NCBI GenBank assembly: GCA_038501625.1
Contig: JAZAYU010000010.1
Location: 9,073,380 to 9,137,379 of the forward strand
Source: Corbicula japonica
Lineage: Eukaryota; Mollusca; Bivalvia; Venerida; Cyrenidae
Reading direction: 5' to 3'
Length of the DNA: 64,000 bases
Under the pieces are notes generated by a model, which ran no database searches, was not told the DNA's origin, and was given only the letters and a program-made list of their open reading frames with translations. Every line of letters starts with the position of its first letter. Within the stretch, counting starts at the first letter, position 1. Below, piece after piece: positions 11,852 to 22,702 of the stretch. The position numbers and the translations under genes were made by a program.

Positions 11852-12066
11852 CATAGAATCACCGAAAACAACCAAATAACCGAATAAGACCGAAAAAGGG
11901 ACCGAATATGATTAAAAATTGAATTTAAACATAAATGCTATTTATTTTAAAAGTGGTATTGGGTACAAAAATAATGTTTTTGGGTACTCTTTTCTGTCTT
12001 TTTCGGTGTTTTCGGTTATGTTGGTCTTAGTCGGTGTTTTGGGGTAGTTTTCGGTAATTCTATTCA
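11852..12066. mobile_element. Palindromic MITE made of ACCGAAAA motifs
   Basis: About 215 bp. The left part repeats ACCGAAAA / ACCGAATA motifs (ATAGAATCACCGAAAACAAC) and the right part carries their reverse complements (GTTTTCGGTTATG, AGTTTTCGGTAATTCTAT), around an AT-rich centre. Inverted ends with internal short repeats and no coding potential point to a non-autonomous DNA element. Confidence 0.75.
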
Positions 12067-12687
12067 CCCGCCATATTGCGTCATTTTGATTGTATTACAC
12101 ATACGCAGTTTATTTGATTATATATATCGATATTATCAGTACGCCTTCGTTGCTTTCATTGAGTAAGAGTTTTACTGATTATTCTTTAAAAGCAATCAAT
12201 TTAAATGATCGTTAACAACTGATTTTCTATGATTGCTTTTGGAACTCTTTTCTGACGTCTACCAGAAGCTGTACTTCGACTTTTTCATTTGAGCGCACCT
12301 GCTGAAAGGTCTGTGATTTCGAATTGCGGTTTCTTTAGCCTGCGGCTATATAGCCGCCGGAAAGCATTGTCATATATTTGTTGGAAGCAACTGTGTTTCA
12401 TCAATATTAAATGCAACAATATCGCCTTATAAATCAATTTGGCTATTATTCTTGTCTGAAGATTCCTTTCATCAAATACTATTCGATTCAGTGATCAAAG
12501 CGCTGAATATCAACAAGCTTCAAAATCATTCCAGACAGGTTAATTCCCTTTTCAGACATTATAATATAGTAAGGCCAAAGAACCAAGTATTTTGAATAAA
12601 CATTTTGGATCTTTCCAGTTTTGTTCAGCAGAATTGCTTGAAGATTTTGTGGACCAACTATGTTTCATACATATATGTTTCAAATTG
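12067..12687. other. No gene seen
   Basis: No supported exon or repeat. Confidence 0.35.
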
Positions 12688-12933
12688 TTAACCCCTTCCT
12701 CCATAGATACACCTTTATTGCGTGGGCAAACAGTTTAGATCCAGATCAGCCGGAACATCTGTGCCGTCTGGTCAGGATCTAAACTGATCGCTTTTTGATT
12801 TGTTACGTTATCTGAGACTGACCAAAATGCGACCAGTGCAGATCCTGATCTGACGGCACGGATGTGACGGCTGATCTGGATCTACACTGGTCACGCATGC
12901 TTAAAAAGGCGTATATATGGAGGAAAGGGTTAA
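12688..12933. repeat. TTAA-MITE copy, intact ends
   Basis: TTAACCCCTTCCTCCATAG to TATGGAGGAAAGGGTTAA, 246 bp, with both internal palindromes. One of the longer and cleaner copies. Confidence 0.9.
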
Positions 12934-13127
12934 TTTAGTGCAAAAACGATATATAAGTACCATTGAAATAATGAGTTATACTGATTTTGCAATACAAACA
13001 TATTAGAACTGTCATATATATCACAGAGGCAACACATGGTTTAACTGAGACTGTAGTTATCCGTTTCAATTACCTCCCTTGATGGTAATATGCTAATTTC
13101 AAACCATGCAGAATGTCAATCATTGTA

Positions 13128-13235
13128 GAACAGAACAGAACAGAACATATCTTTATTTCAACTCAAGCCTAATAAAGGTGCATGAGCATACAATGCACAT
13201 TAAATTGTGACAACGGGTGGCAGTATTGCTTTGGG
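13128..13235 (-). repeat. Possible LINE 3' end with (TGTTC)n tail
   Basis: Read on the - strand: GAGTTGAAATAAAGATATG followed by a (TGTTC)n run of about four units. Short tandem tails after an AATAAA-like sequence are typical of non-LTR retrotransposon 3' ends. No coding part is attached. Confidence 0.4.
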
Positions 13236-13245
13236 GTATCTATAC

Positions 13246-13631
13246 AATTACTCCATATATTATGTGCTTTATCACATGTGAGACCAGTGATCATCCAAAA
13301 TCAGCTGGCACATCTGTGCCCAAGGTTATAAAACTGAGCATGGAAACCAGTCAAATCTCAGGCATCTGATTGGCTGAAATGGCGACTGGTCGCCATTTCA
13401 AGCCAATCAGATGCTTGCGATTTGAGACTGGTTTCCATGCTCAGTTTTATAACCTCCAGCCCTGTGCTATTTGATATCTATCTTCACTGTTCGCTTTTTG
13501 GTCAAATATAACCTTATAAATCCAAAGCCAACTGTGTAGATCCTGATCAGATAGCACTGATGTGCCAGCTGATCTGGATCTACTGTCAGCCCATGCAATG
13601 AAAGTTGTTTCTTATAGGAGGAAAGAGTTAA
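13246..13631. repeat. TTAA-MITE split by a hairpin MITE
   Basis: Left part (ATTACTCCATATATTATG... to CACATCTGTGC) and right part (CTGTGCTATTTGATATC... to GGAGGAAAGAGTTAA) are two halves of one TTAA-MITE. The hairpin element at 13320-13461 sits between them, with CTGTGC duplicated on both sides. Confidence 0.85.
13320..13461. mobile_element. Hairpin MITE (AAGGTTATAAA family), copy 3
   Basis: 142 bp fold-back from CCAAGGTTATAAAACTGAGC to GCTCAGTTTTATAACCTCC, centred on GGCGACTGGTCGCC. Flanked by a 6 bp direct repeat CTGTGC (13314-13319 and 13462-13467), because it inserted into the conserved CATCTGTGC of a TTAA-MITE. Confidence 0.92.
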
Positions 13632-13945
13632 TACATCACAATGCAATGCTGTTATAGGATTCACCTAAGAAATTGAAGTGCCATAACTCTAGGCTTGTTT
13701 CATTTCATTGGGAGAAACAAAGCAGAAATTCAATGACAGTTTTGTGCAGGCAAAAATTGGCACAGCTTAAAGATGATGGCAGAAGATTGTTAATTTCACA
13801 TCATTACAAATTTACTTTTGCACCATTTACATGACAGGGTTACCATGGTGAAAGTAGATTCACTAAAGAAACCTTGGTGTTTTTTTCAGATAAAACAACT
13901 GGACAAAGTGTGTCAACTATGCAAAAGGAACAAATATTTTGTTAG
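13632..13945. other. No gene seen
   Basis: Nothing supported between the nested MITE and the transposon at 13946. Confidence 0.35.
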
Positions 13946-14674
13946 TTAGGCCACTTCTTTTTAATTTTCTGGTTTACGAGACCGGCGACCGTATTTTTTT
14001 TTTAATTGAAAAAAAAAAAAAATCGATTTTGCCGTTGTTTTTTTTTGCCGATGGTCGAAAAAGTGCGAGTACGAAAAATAAAATTGAGACCGAATTTCGC
14101 GCCATAAACGATATCGGCAATTTCCGTCGTCACAGACATCAGCGAATGTGAATCTAACGAATTGGCTGGTTCGTATGTTGACGAATTGGGGCGAGAATCC
14201 AGCATGGCTGTGACAGGGAGTGGAAATTATTTTTCAGTTGTCTTTGACAAAATCGGAGCCTGGTGGAACGTGTACAAAAAAATTCGTCAGAAGTGTCGAA
14301 GGAGAAGACGTTGGAGGTCTACTCTCGAGGAACATCACTTTCGAAAATGTTATGGTTGGTAATAGGTTGTTGACATCTTGTTAACATCATGTAAATTCGC
14401 GACATGAAATTATTGATTCTGAGACCCACCGATATAGTCTGATAAATTGTAATGTATGAACGGTGTTTAAGCAGCTGGAAATCAAATGTTTGTTAACATG
14501 TATATGTGGTCTGATATTAAAATTTACTAAAAAAATAAAATAAACCAATAAAGGAAACACATCTGACAGATTAAGTGGAATGCAACATCACATTCCTAAA
14601 CTAGTGTAACTTTATTGTGGACATTTTTTTGAAAATTTTTCGTAAACCAGACAATAAAAAAGAAGTGGCCTTAC
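13946..14674. mobile_element. Non-autonomous DNA transposon with ~32 bp TIRs
   Basis: The left end TTAGGCCACTTCTTTTTAAT...CTGGTTTACGA is the inverse of the right end TCGTAAACCAGACAATAAAA...GAAGTGGCCTTA. About 729 bp. The interior has only short open frames (one of 66 codons with a basic RRRRRW stretch) and is richer in CG dinucleotides than the flanks. No transposase domain seen and no clear target duplication, so the superfamily is undetermined. Confidence 0.82.
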
Positions 14675-15588
14675 AATGCTTTTAATCACCTTAAAACTCT
14701 TTAACTGGGCCTTTCAACATTACAAGAGAAAGTAATTTCTTGGATTTATACATTTTATTTTTATTTTCAATAAGATATGAATGACTTAGTGTTAGTTCTT
14801 TTGTATATGACATTATTCCAAAATTACTTCGAAATCATGCCAAATACCCCTGTTTACTATAATAATGTCAGTCAATTCATAAGCTACTTAAGTTGCAGCT
14901 TAAAGTAGATAAACACAAAACAAAATTTTTCTCTTAACACATAAATAAATAACACATGAAATTTATTTCAAACACTTCATTTTTCAAGGGCTTTTTCGAG
15001 AGCCATCTTTTTTTAATCAGATGACAAAAGACAATTAAAAGCCTGGGAATTTTACTAAACAAACCTTAAACACACTCTGTAAGAAAATCTTTTTCACATA
15101 ACCTTTATTGAACGTCATAATGATGTTTATCAAACCAAATTAAACCATTATAAAATTTATTTGTATACATTCCAAATTTGGTATTTTGCATGACTGTCAA
15201 ATCTCTCATTGAACCGTTAGTCTATTTTTGACCCGTATGTTAACGAATGATTGAATATCTGAAGTGCCGAGTAAGTCACTTGGTGTAAATTTGTAAATGC
15301 ATGTCTTATTTTCAAAGCCGAAATGCATTTTTAAGATTTAATCTAAGAAAATGATCTCTTGCAAAACTGGATTATTTACAAAGCATTTCTGCAGGCACTT
15401 CACAGACAGTCTTCAGTTTTAAGCATGAAACAAGATTAGTTGTGCTCCATGTATTTCTAACCACCCTTAAGGAACCTGTCAATTAACACTAATTAAATCA
15501 TTATGCTGAAACAAAAAAGCAGATAAAAAAGGGTTTCTGATTACCATATTGAAACTTTTTTTTCTTGTTATGATCTGACTTTTTTACA
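14675..15588. other. No gene seen
   Basis: AT-rich; no supported exon or repeat. Confidence 0.4.
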
Positions 15589-15810
15589 CTTCTCACACCA
15601 TTTAAGTCTAATTAAAAATGCTTTACCCTTTACTCCATAGATCAGGCTCATATCATGTGGGCAAACAGTTTAGATCCAGATCAGCCAGCACATCTGTGTC
15701 ATCTGATCAGGATCTACACTGTTGGGTTTTAGATTCATTAGGTTATTTCTGATAAAGTTGTGACCCGTGCAGATTCAGATCAGATAGCCTGAGCTTTAGC
15801 ACTATATGCA
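15589..15810. repeat. TTAA-MITE plus flank, first copy of a ~222 bp duplication
   Basis: A degenerate TTAA-MITE (CCCTTTACTCCATAG, AACAGTTTAGATCCAGATCAG) preceded by TCACACCATTTAAGTCTAAT and AAAAATGCTTTA. The same flank plus MITE start recurs 222 bp downstream, so this is a direct duplication. Confidence 0.65.
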
Positions 15811-16103
15811 CATTTCACACCACTTCAGTGTAATTAAAAATGCTTTAATCTTTTTACTTCATATAATTTTATATGCCATTTATGACATGGGTGACCATTT
15901 CATATCATGATCAGCTGCCACAGTCTTTTTATCTTCTCTGGAACTACAATTATTGAACACATCTATACCATCTGATCAGGATTTGCAATGTTCACTTTTT
16001 CACATAGGTTTGACTGACCAAGAAGAAACCAGATGACCCAGCAGATCTGGATCTACACTGGTCACCTATGTTACAAAAGCCATATAAATGTAGTAAAGGG
16101 TTA
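15811..16103. repeat. TTAA-MITE plus flank, second copy
   Basis: TTTCACACCACTTCAGTGTA and AAAAATGCTTTA repeat the flank of the previous copy. They are followed by a worn MITE ending CAGATCTGGATCTACACTGG and AGTAAAGGGTTA. Confidence 0.6.
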
Positions 16104-17212
16104 CTAATTGATAATATTGAACATCATCACTGCAAATAATGAAATAAAATCATTACGGTCTGTTTTCTGCCAACAAAAACATCAAGAAACTTTTAATGAA
16201 TGCTTTAAGTTATACAAATGGTTGAAAAGCATTTTCCATACACCAAAACAATTCACAATTGTTATTCATGCACAAAATTCATCATTGAAAAAAATATAAT
16301 TAACTTAAACTTGTTAAGAATTCTTGTCCTCTAAGAAAATGTCCCCTCCCACCATCTCCCCCCAGGGGTTGCATTTTGGTCCCTATCCACAAGTTGCACT
16401 GTGCTTGTTTTCTGGTGTCCAAGGAATAAAACAAACAGTTCACCTAACTGCATTTAGATTATAAATTATACTTTCATTCCAAGACATTAAATATTCATTC
16501 ATGCAAACATTCAAATGTTCTCCTATCTCAATAGGCTTATTAAAGATAAAACCACCATTGAAACATGACACTGTATAACATAACATTTAGTATCTATAAT
16601 GTAAAACAATTTTCACTAGAAAAGACTATCATTTATTTGTATGGCGTGTTCGGAATCAAGATGTGGATGGCAGGGCCAACACACAGTCCAGTTCAAGCTT
16701 GAAAAAAAAGCTGCAAGGGATGGCAAGGTGTTGGGACCTTATTATTAAAAAAACAAACAGTGCAAGAGATCCTGATCAGATGGCACATATAGAGTGCATG
16801 AAAATGCTTCAAAGATATGCAATACCTGAGCACCTATATATCCCATGTATACATGTAATACATACACATATAATTTTATAATTATGTTACTTGTATTACA
16901 GCTGTTTTGCAGATGTTGTTGTATTTTATAAGTGCAAAGTCATATTAATATTACGCCTAACATGTTAAATTTTATGTTTGACATATACATTTATTGTTGC
17001 AATTAAATTATGTTTGTAAGAACAATTTCAATAACCTTTAGATCCTATGTGCACCTTAAGGATTGCTACAGACAAATCACCACAAAGTTTTATTATAATG
17101 AAAGCTTCACTATCGCAGCAGCGTTGTTTGTGCTGTGCGGCGACAGTAAAAAGTCTCCCTGTACATTCAATCAGTGCTGTTATCAATTATGAATGCTGTT
17201 GAGCACGATACT
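16104..17212. other. No gene seen
   Basis: AT-rich. A short fragment at about 16769-16790 (GATCCTGATCAGATGGCACA) is a remnant of the TTAA-MITE family. Otherwise no supported feature. Confidence 0.4.
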
Positions 17213-17218
17213 AATATT

Positions 17219-17344
17219 GCCCGAGGTTATAAAACTGAGCATGGAAACCAGTCTCAAATCTCAAGCATCTGAGTTGCCATTTCAGCCAATCAGATGCTTG
17301 AGTTTTGAGACTGGTTTCCAATCTCAGCTTTATAACCTTCAGCC
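17219..17344. mobile_element. Hairpin MITE (AAGGTTATAAA family), copy 4, internally shortened
   Basis: 126 bp, flanked by a 6 bp direct repeat AATATT (17213-17218 and 17345-17350). The left arm lacks the bases corresponding to GGCTGAAATGGCGACCAG, so the centre is asymmetric compared with copies 1-3. The ends GAGGTTATAAAACTGAGC and GCTTTATAACCTTC are preserved. Confidence 0.88.
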
Positions 17345-17367
17345 AATATTTGAGTCAATATTGAGAT

Positions 17368-17455
17368 ACACTCAACCCGGGGCCTAAGGAGGTGTGATTA
17401 ATATTATGCACTTCCATTACTGCCCATCATGGAAAACTCAAAAAGGTTTCAAAGT
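17368..17455. repeat. Short dispersed repeat (CCATTACTGCCC family), copy 2
   Basis: ACTCAACCCGGGGCCTAAGG ... CACTTCCATTACTGCCCATC, a diverged relative of 1737-1820. It lies about 24 bp beyond the right end of hairpin MITE copy 4. Confidence 0.45.
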
Positions 17456-17966
17456 AATAATCAAGTTACTTCGTTTCTTAAATGATAAAAAATCAATTTA
17501 AGTATACTTATTCATGGATAGCGTGGTATCATTTAATTTTGCGTAGATGAATTTCCGCGCAAAAGCAACAAACAATAAATTAATGCAATGGTATATTTCT
17601 GTGAATAGAAAGATACAATGATTATCATAGATAAGTTAAGAATTTTCAGAGACATTAATGTATCAATGTTTTGATACACAATTTGTTAATTTACTACTGT
17701 AAAATCACCTATTGGTCTTGTAACTTATCAATATCATACTGTACCACTTCAAACTCTCCTCAAAGAAAGATCAATTTCCTTGGTAAAGAAACTATTAGGT
17801 TAAGTAAATTTATTCTTATATCGCTTATATTGCTGATACTAAGAATCGTTTGAAATAGTCAATAGAACTGTGAACAGGAAATAAACGAATAAACACAATA
17901 ATTCTCTAGCCCAGTTTGTCCTTCTAGATGACTTTGATGAATGCTGTTATAACTGTCATTAAACTT

Positions 17967-18176
17967 TTAACCCTTTCCTCCATATACGTATACACCATTA
18001 TGGACTGGGTGAACAGTGTAGATCCAGTTCAGCTGGCACATCTGTGATATCTTGATTAAATACATTATTTCTGGCAAAAAGTAAACACTGCAGATCCTGA
18101 TAAGATGGCTGCTTTGCCAGCTGATCTGGATCTACACTGGTCACACGTGCGATAAAATGCATATATATGGAATTAA
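17967..18176. repeat. TTAA-MITE copy, first of a tandem pair
   Basis: TTAACCCTTTCCTCCATATA to CATATATATGGAATTAA, internally shortened. The ~90 bases before 18313 (ATAAGTGGATCGCATAACAA...AAACTAG) recur after the next copy (ATAAGAGGATCGCGTAACAA), showing that the MITE and its flank were duplicated together. Confidence 0.8.
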
Positions 18177-18312
18177 CTTAGATTTTTAAGTATAAATGCA
18201 AACTTGAAACAGTTTCTTTCATATTATGTTGAATAAGTGGATCGCATAACAATACCTTCTGCTGAAAATGTGAAACATGGTAAAAACTAGAATAATCTTC
18301 AAACCTATTTCT

Positions 18313-18548
18313 TTAACCCTTTCCTCCATAGACACACCTTTATTGAGTTGGGGAACAGTGTAGATCCAGATCAGCAGGCACACCCGTTCCATCTAATCAG
18401 GATAATTATGCACTGTTCGCTATTTGATTTATTAGGTTATTTCTGACCAGTGCAGATCCTGATCAAGACAGCATGGATGTGCTGGCTGATCCGAATCTAC
18501 ACTGATTGCACATGCGTAAAAATGCGTATTTTTGGAGGAAAGGGTTAT
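18313..18548. repeat. TTAA-MITE copy, second of a tandem pair
   Basis: TTAACCCTTTCCTCCATAG to TTTGGAGGAAAGGGTTA, both palindromes visible. Framed by direct repeats of ~90 bp (18227-18312 and 18549-18645), as expected from duplication of a MITE-plus-flank unit. Confidence 0.85.
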
Positions 18549-18736
18549 GTTGAATAAGAGGATCGCGTAACAAAGTCTTCTGCTAAAGTGTGAAACAGGG
18601 TAAAAACTAGATTCATCTTCAAAGTTAAGCCTGCATTTCTTTATCCCCTGAGTACCTTGTATATGAATCAAATATGCTCAACATAAGAGAAATCATTGTT
18701 ATTATATATATGATAAAATCTTGATCCTAGAAAAAT

Positions 18737-19247
18737 CGTCGCCTTATTAATACAATGTTCTAAGTGATATTTTTCAAAAAATGAGATTTTTATACCGTTG
18801 TAATCGTGGAAAAAAGACCTATCTGAATATGGTTTCAGAATTGGTTGATTCACTTTAGTTTTTAAAATTCCCAATCACACAATGTTCTATCTTGCCGTTT
18901 ATTCACACTCGTGTAAGGATTACACTGTTCTAAGTAACTGTAAAAAAGTAAGTTAGAACATTGTAATAATAAGGCGACGAGTTACTTGCGGAGAAAATAA
19001 TGGTTAGTACTGGTTAGTACAAGAACACTGGTTAGGTTAAACCGAAAGTAGAGAATTTTTAAAAAGTTAAAGATAAAGACTAAACACAAACTCATGTAAT
19101 TTATAGACTTCATCAAAACACACACGCTGCTGTTTTTCTGAGCAAATTCGGTGGAATATGAAGGTTTTAGAGAAATCTGAAACTTTGAAGACGATTTTCT
19201 CCAAACTGTAAAAAAGTAAGTTAGAACATTGTAATAATAAGGCGACG
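18737..19247. mobile_element. Element with GTCGCCTTATTA inverted ends and a repeated right end
   Basis: Left end CGTCGCCTTATTAATACAAT GTTCTAAG is inverted at 18950-18979 (GAACATTGTAATAATAAGGC GACG) and again at 19218-19247. A ~45 bp right-end segment starting AACTGTAAAAAAGTAAGTTA thus occurs twice, 268 bp apart. Either a small MITE (18737-18979) plus a second right end, or a composite of two copies. No coding potential. Confidence 0.65.
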
Positions 19248-19249
19248 AA

Positions 19250-20113
19250 ATAGCTTTCATTTTTTTTCATTTCCATTTTACATAACATAATAGTCAGCAA
19301 GTAACAATTGTTGGTGTTAACAATTATACAAGAAAGCTTTTAAGGATTTCATTGATGCACATATTTTATTTACAAATTAGAATATATTTTGTTATGCATC
19401 AGAGTAATTAATAATACTGGTTTCTTTAAAGTGTATGAAGCATGAAGGACTTCATTTCAAATGTTTTTCGAATCCCAGTGAATGCAAAACATGATACACA
19501 GTTCTGAAACACAGGTTTTTATTTTCAGTGTTTTCAAATACAGGATGTCTACTGATGACTACTGATGGTAGAATCAACAGCAATGAGTGCAGTTGAACCA
19601 TGTGTAAGTAACCAGTCCCCTACCTAGCTCCAATCCCCATTTGCCGAAAAATTACAAATATTTATAATGATATTACATGTACTCTGATTATAAAACTTGA
19701 AGAAATATTTACTAAAAAAATAAACGTGAAAAGCTTTTTCAAAGTTGAATAATCTGTAAAGAGAAGAAAAGATATATAAGTCCTTTATTTGGGCTTTAAA
19801 TCTTACAAAAGTACTTTAACCAATATTTTCACAAAACTTTTTTCAGAATTTTCTGCACAAAGCAGAATTTGTGCAATGTTTGTATTTGGTTTTAATGTTA
19901 TCACTTGACATTTTAATAAATGATTCTTTCTTAATGATAATGCACTCAATTTCAAAATCCCTATTACTGCCATTTTTTGAAGTCTTTAAAGCAAGCAGTT
20001 CACTGCTTAAAGACACTTGAGGTGGTTATAATGAATTTTACCTGTTGACCATAATTGCATGAAACGGTCCAAATTGGCAAAATAATTTGTTAAACAATTT
20101 TTTTCCAAGTATT
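19250..20113. other. No gene seen
   Basis: AT-rich; no exon or repeat supported. Confidence 0.4.
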
Positions 20114-20282
20114 TTAACCCTTTTCTTCCATATGTATGCATTTTTAAGCATGTGTGACCAGTGTAGATCCAGATTAGCCGGCACGTCTGTGATCCTGAGC
20201 AGACGGCATGGATGTGCTAGCTGATCTAGATCCACACTGTTAAGTCACGCAATAAAGGGGTGTCTATGGAGGAAAAGGTTAA
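20114..20282. repeat. TTAA-MITE with internal deletion, first of a touching pair
   Basis: TTAACCCTTTTCTTCCATA to ATGGAGGAAAAGGTTAA, only 169 bp. The middle (right half of palindrome 1, linker, left half of palindrome 2) is deleted, leaving one hybrid palindrome. Its right TTAA is also the left TTAA of the next copy. Confidence 0.88.
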
Positions 20283-20520
20283 CCCTTTCCTGTATATATA
20301 CGCATATTTACGCATGTGCGACCAGTGTAGATCCAGATCAGCTGGCACATCCGTGCCGTCTGATCAGGATCTGCACTGGTCGCATTTTGGTCAGAAATAA
20401 CCTAATGAATCAAAAAGCGAACAGTTTAGATCTTGATCAGATGGCACGGATGTGCCGGCTGATCTGGATCTAAACTGTTTGCCCTAGCAATAAAGGTGTT
20501 TCTATGGAGGAAAGGGTTAA
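20279..20520. repeat. TTAA-MITE, near full length, shares TTAA with neighbour
   Basis: TTAACCCTTTCCTGTATATA to TATGGAGGAAAGGGTTAA. Both palindromes are nearly perfect (GCGACCAGTGTAGATCC / GGATCTGCACTGGTCGC and GCGAACAGTTTAGATC / GATCTAAACTGTTTGC). Orientation is opposite to most copies: the GACCAG palindrome comes first. Confidence 0.92.
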
Positions 20521-21851
20521 ATAAAGAAAGTCTCTTCCTTACCAGTAGATTACACGTTCCTTATTTGAATTTCCTTGAAACAAACCCTTGAAAGAACATA
20601 AAATTTGCAAAGGGTGCTTATGTAAAATTTGTAATATGTGAAACCAGAAACTACTGCGATCGTCTTAATATTCAATTTACTTTTTATGTTTAGATTATAT
20701 ATCTTTGTACGAAAACGGGAAAAGCATTGCATCTGGTTTGTATCTTTAATGCATCGGAATCGTATATACTAATCACTATTGCATAATGTCAGAAGTGACA
20801 TTGTGACGGTGACACCATGAATATATGTCATGTACTTTCTCATCTGACAACCATCTAGAAAACGATTACAAAATGCAGAAAATGCATACTGACTTGTAAA
20901 ACCTATCTCAGATCTTTCAATATACATTTGGCCAAACCATAACTTTTTAAGAAATCAAAATATGATTTAAACACCTAAATTTGCTGAAAATCGAATCATT
21001 ACTAATGACATTTTTAAAAACAAAATGTTCTCAATCTGATATGATCCCCACTTCTTTGAGAGTATTTTGTACTAATAACATTTTACAAGTTTTGGCAACT
21101 AAAGAAATACTTCAATACTAAATGTACTTAAAACAATAGAAAATTGATCTAGATTAGGCTTTGACAAACTATGTTCCTTAATAACATAATTATTGTAATG
21201 TATATCTCACTGCACTGACATGTAGGTTATTTTAATGCCTGAACACAATGCAGCTACCTTGAAATGATTTAGCAAAAACAATTAATTCCTGCTGAATTTT
21301 AACATCTGGATACCATTTAATATTGTATCTGTTAAGTTTTTTCTGCTCAAATGGACACTGCATTTTTAAACCAGCTTTTTTTTAATCCCTGGGGTATGTT
21401 GTTGAGTGCTGACACGCATCAATATTTCATTTGAGTTTTTTGTTAAAGTTCCCATTTTCTTGGTAAACATTCAAGGAAGAGCCCTTAAACTTAACATAGT
21501 TGTATAAAATTACAATAGCAATAATTATTAGAACAAGTTTCATAATTATTGACTGTATTTTGTCATAGTTATGCCCCTTTTCACTTAAAATTCAAGAAAA
21601 CCTAAGTTTCATGGCATTGCGGTGTCTTCTTGTTGTTATTTTTTGAATTTTTGAAGAGTAAATGGCTGATAATTGGAAAAAAAACAAATTCTGAATACAG
21701 AATATTAATATAAATGTACGACTGATCCTTAAGAGATGTAAAATATAAAAATTAGATCCAAACTTAAAAAATATTAATGTTAAAAAAAGTGTTAAAGCAA
21801 GCCTTGTGTAACTTTACCAGGTATGCTTAGTAAGTTAATTTAAACACTTGT
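20521..21851. other. No gene seen
   Basis: 1.3 kb AT-rich; no supported exon, RNA gene or repeat. Confidence 0.4.
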
Positions 21852-22093
21852 TTAACCCTTTCCTGTATAGATACACCTTTATTGCTAAGGCGAACAGTTT
21901 AGATCCAGATCAGCCGGCACATCCGTGCCGTCTGATCAGGATCTAAACTGTTCGCTTTTTGATTCATTAGACTATTTCTGACCATAATGCGACCAGTGCA
22001 GATCCTGATCAGACGGCACGGATGTGCCGGCTGATCTGGATCTACACTGGTCGCACACGCGTAAAAATGCGTATATATCCAGGAAAGGGTTAA
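21852..22093. mobile_element. TTAA-MITE, best-preserved copy (family reference)
   Basis: 242 bp including TTAA at both ends. Layout: TTAA, terminal CCCTTTCCTGTATAG, palindrome 1 (GCGAACAGTTTAGATCC...GGATCTAAACTGTTCGC, ~65 bp), linker TTTTTGATTCATTAG...TTTCTGACC, palindrome 2 (GCGACCAGTGCAGATCC...GGATCTACACTGGTCGC, ~66 bp), then CCAGGAAAGGGTTAA. TTAA targets and ends beginning CCCTTT are what is known of piggyBac-type elements, so a piggyBac-derived MITE is the likely class (inference). Chance open frames read through it and are not genes. Confidence 0.92.
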
Positions 22094-22471
22094 AGGTAAA
22101 GGTTTCCTAATTAAAGTGGGAATCAAACCTATTTAATTCCTAAACTGGAAAGGCTTAAGATACACTAAAAGACAATCTACGTCTTTAATCCAGAACAGCA
22201 AAATGTGTTCTAACTGGAATTATTTTCTTCTATGTACTTAATAGGAATTCTAGATTTATAAATAATAAATACCAAATCTGATAATCTGAAATTGTTTTGA
22301 CACTTATCCTTCAATCACAATTTAACGGTTATTCTTATCTTAAGCAATCTGCCTTTAAACTATTAATAAAAAATAAAGTATCACTTAGAAGAATATTAAA
22401 TGGTTGGCTTACTTTAACTGCTGTAAATATTTTAAGTTTAGCTCCAAGACTAAAAACAAGGGCTCATTGGA

Positions 22472-22702
22472 TTAACCCTTTCCTCCATAGATACATCTTT
22501 ATTGCGTGGGCAAACAGTTTAGACCTAGATAAGCCGGCATGCCGTCTGATCAGGATCTAAACTGTTTTTTTTTCATCATGTTATTTCTGACCAAAATGCG
22601 ACCAGTGCAGATCCTGATCAGATGGCACGGATGTGCCAGCTGATCTGGATCTATATTGGTCGCACCTGCGTAAAAATGGGTATATATGGAGGAAAGGATT
22701 AA
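22472..22702. repeat. TTAA-MITE copy
   Basis: TTAACCCTTTCCTCCATAG to TATGGAGGAAAGGATTAA. A few bases are missing in palindrome 1 and in the linker (T run). Otherwise intact. Confidence 0.9.

Noticed and set aside
21899..22126. Frames of 60-130 codons containing DPDQxAHxCRLIRI-type peptides (also at 6745, 18432, 20038, 22550, 26383)
   Set aside because: All lie inside TTAA-MITE copies; the peptide is a translation of the palindromic GATCAG-rich sequence.
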